53,722 nt of DNA from WJJR01 sp964440935 (GTDB taxonomy: Bacteria > Zixibacteria > MSB-5A5 > WJJR01). A program made the position numbers and the translations under genes. Each line of letters begins with the position of its first letter. Positions within the stretch are counted from its first letter, which is position 1. This document shows, piece by piece, positions 51,972 through 53,722 of the stretch. The stretch lies in contig CAYTTY010000026.1 in assembly GCA_964440935.1 (NCBI GenBank), forward strand, positions 1 through 53,722, given 5' to 3'. The notes below the pieces were generated by a model. That model was given only the letters and a program-made list of their open reading frames with translations, had not been told where the DNA came from and did not search any database.

Positions 51972-53503
51972 TGCTGCAGCGGTATCGTGCGTTCCTTCGC
52001 GGTGTGTCGGTCAACTGGGTCGGCAAGCTGGGCGTCGTACTCACGACGTCGGCATTTGTCACCTTTGTCCTCTTTGAACTGGCGCATATCACGGGACTGA
52101 TTTATCAGTCATACATCGGACTGATCAGTTACCTGGCATTGCCGACGCTGTTTGTCATCGGGCTGGTCTTGATTCCGATTGCGTGGTACATGCGCCGCCG
52201 TGCCACCGGTCTGAGCACCAGCGAATTGATCCAACGACACTTCGACGAATCGGAACGCAAAGGAAAACTGTTTGGCGCGCGACTGGCGCGAGTGCTGCTG
52301 GCGTTGACACTGGTGAATGTCGTCTTTCTGATGGCGGCCAGCTCGCGCATGCTGCACTTCATGGACGAGCCCAACTTCTGCGGTACCGCCTGCCATTCGG
52401 TGATGCATCCGGAATGGATCACCTATCAGAATTCACCGCACGCACGTGTGGCGTGTGTCGAATGTCACGTCGGTGAGGGTGTCGACGCGCTGATCGACTC
52501 CAAGCTCAACGGCATGTGGCAGATGATTTCGGTGACGTTCAATCTGTACGAGAAGCCGATCCCGACTCCGGTGCATCAGCTGCGCCCGGCGCAGGAAACC
52601 TGCGAAAAGTGCCACTGGCCGGCCAAGTTCTACGGACGACGGATCGACAAGATCGTCGAACACCAAAATGACAGCGCCTCGACCCCAGAGTACACCACGC
52701 TCGCTCTCAAGGTCGATGCCGGGTCGCGCGCCACCGAAGCGGGCATTCACTGGCACATTGCCGCAGAAAACGAGGTCCGTTACGTTTCGGTCGACCGGGA
52801 ACGCAAGACCATGCTCTGGGTCGATGTGAAACAGGAGGACAATTCATTCAAACGCTTCAATAACACGCGTGCCTCGGAGCACGAGTCCGAACAGGAACCG
52901 CGCGTAATGGACTGTGTCGATTGCCACAACCGCGCGACACACATCTATGAGGATCCCGCGGTGGCTATTGACGAACGTCTCGCCCGCGGTGAATTGAGCC
53001 GTTCCCTTCCGTTTATCCGGCGTGAAGGATTTGCCGCGATCACAAGCAACTACGCCGACAGCAACGCCGCGATGGTGGGCATTGAAAACCACCTCTATGG
53101 ATTCTATCAGCGAAACATGCCCGATGTGGCGCGGTCACACACCGCGGCCATCGACAGTGCAATCACCGTGCTGCGGAATATCTATCGCCGCAATATCCAT
53201 CACGGCATGAACGTGACCTGGAATGCGTATCCCAATCATCTCAACCACAAGGACGGTGGCGGCTGTTTCCGGTGTCACAATCCCGACATGCGCGCCGATG
53301 ACGGCAGCTTCATCTCCACCGATTGCACACTGTGCCACTCGATCCTGGCGTACGACAGCCCGTCGCGTTTCGAGTTCCTGCGCGCCGCCGACACGCTCGA
53401 TCCCAACTACCCGATGCATGAGTACCTGCGCACGGAATACCTGACGGGCGAGAACGAAGGTGCGCCTGAGACCGATACAATGTTGAGATCACGAGGGATG
53501 TAG
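51971..53503 (+). CDS. NapC/NirT-like membrane cytochrome c with extra haems
   Basis: 510 residues: membrane helices at about 24-45, 51-72 and 105-127, then periplasmic haem sites CGTACH (a CX3CH site), CVECH, CEKCH, CVDCH, CFRCH and CTLCH, six in all. NapC/NrfH proteins usually have four haems and one helix, so this is an extended form. They oxidise membrane quinol and pass electrons to a periplasmic partner, here very likely the octahaem protein whose stop codon (TAATG) overlaps this start. The C-terminal haem pair lies after a long linker (about 330-430). Confidence 0.87.
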   Translation: MLQRYRAFLRGVSVNWVGKLGVVLTTSAFVTFVLFELAHITGLIYQSYIGLISYLALPTLFVIGLVLIPIAWYMRRRATGLSTSELIQRHFDESERKGKLFGARLARVLLALTLVNVVFLMAASSRMLHFMDEPNFCGTACHSVMHPEWITYQNSPHARVACVECHVGEGVDALIDSKLNGMWQMISVTFNLYEKPIPTPVHQLRPAQETCEKCHWPAKFYGRRIDKIVEHQNDSASTPEYTTLALKVDAGSRATEAGIHWHIAAENEVRYVSVDRERKTMLWVDVKQEDNSFKRFNNTRASEHESEQEPRVMDCVDCHNRATHIYEDPAVAIDERLARGELSRSLPFIRREGFAAITSNYADSNAAMVGIENHLYGFYQRNMPDVARSHTAAIDSAITVLRNIYRRNIHHGMNVTWNAYPNHLNHKDGGGCFRCHNPDMRADDGSFISTDCTLCHSILAYDSPSRFEFLRAADTLDPNYPMHEYLRTEYLTGENEGAPETDTMLRSRGM

Positions 53504-53616
53504 AGGACGATTCGGCGTTGCCGAATGGGCGGACAGAGATATCCGTGCCACCGAAATGCAACCAGATGATGGACCCATCGGCTGGGGTCCTCCCACCCAA
53601 GGTCGTAAACCCGTTA

Positions 53617-53722
53617 TAGCGATTGTCATAAATCCTTTCCGTTTGGATCAGGGTGCCACGGGCCTTGAGGGGTGTGTTGCAAAACCTGCTGTCTATCATC
53701 ACCTCAGACTGGGGAGGGCGAG
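53617..53722. mobile_element. Family A element, copy 11, cut by window edge
   Basis: Left end TAGCGATTGTCATAAATCCT after TA (53615-53616). It continues with GTGCCACGGGCCTTGAGG, the GGGTGTGTTGCAAAACC arm and CCTCAGACTGGGGAGGGCGA, the same nested order as in copies 3 and at 13862-14093. Confidence 0.7.

Noticed and set aside
51971..53503. Counting the NapC-like protein as a five-haem cytochrome
   Set aside because: Strict CxxCH counting gives five, but CGTACH near residue 136 is a plausible CX3CH site in the position of the first NapC/NrfH haem, so six is the better count.
1..53722. tRNA, rRNA, CRISPR array, prophage or transposase gene
   Set aside because: I looked for T-loop cores (GGTTCGAAT type), regular short direct repeats with spacers, integrases and DDE transposases and found none.

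Overview
The window is about 57% G+C, gene-dense bacterial chromosome from a Gram-negative (diderm) organism. Outer-membrane barrels, a Skp/OmpH chaperone, an MCE lipid-transport protein, an RND metal pump and many periplasmic c-type cytochromes all point to a double membrane. The rpoN-hpf-hprK block, a DUF2723 membrane protein, FG-GAP and TPR proteins and a tandem M16 peptidase fit an uncultivated relative of the FCB group (Zixibacteria/Latescibacteria-like). That placement is inference; no rRNA or other phylogenetic marker lies in the window.

Layout. 0-2.4 kb: an FG-GAP secreted protein between repeat elements. 3-8 kb: rpoN, glpX, hpf, hprK and an MCE-domain protein. 8-10 kb: an SH3-type secreted protein gene cut in two by a repeat element, then more repeats. 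10-15 kb: a heterodimeric ABC exporter and an inositol monophosphatase. 15.7-20.6 kb: response regulators, phosphomannomutase, MutM, a lipoprotein and an outer-membrane barrel. 20.8-26.5 kb (minus strand): a Cys-rich GAF protein, a squalene/phytoene synthase-type enzyme, a selenoprotein W-like gene with an in-frame TGA, an SDR oxidoreductase and an M16 peptidase. 26.8-29.4 kb: a pentaheme cytochrome and a heme-porin fusion. 29.6-32.2 kb: a Ser/Thr kinase with TPR repeats. 33-38 kb: a DUF2723 protein, a small membrane protein and a TPR protein. 38-42 kb: nucleotide-sugar genes (gmd, rmd, UDP-HexNAc dehydrogenase) with a Skp gene among them. 42-48.4 kb (minus): a CzcCBA/Cus-type metal efflux operon led by a histidine-rich protein. 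48.4-53.5 kb: a MobA-like transferase, then a porin / octaheme HAO-like / NapC-like electron-transfer operon.

Two signals stand out. (1) 22710-22934 (minus) reads as a complete 74-residue SelW/Rdx protein only if the TGA at codon 13 is selenocysteine; it falls exactly in the CxxU redox position. (2) A family of TA-flanked inverted-repeat elements (family A; eleven whole or partial copies) fills most intergenic gaps of 0-16, 26.5, 32.6 and 53.6 kb. One copy (8573-8936) sits inside a gene, and removing it with one TA restores an uninterrupted in-frame protein, which fixes the element ends and its TA duplication. A second family (B) abuts family A copies at shared TA dinucleotides, and family A copies carry nested palindromes. 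No transposase is present, so these look like non-autonomous (MITE-like) elements.

No tRNA, rRNA, CRISPR array or prophage was recognised. Strongly overlapping frames and ORFs inside repeats were left out.
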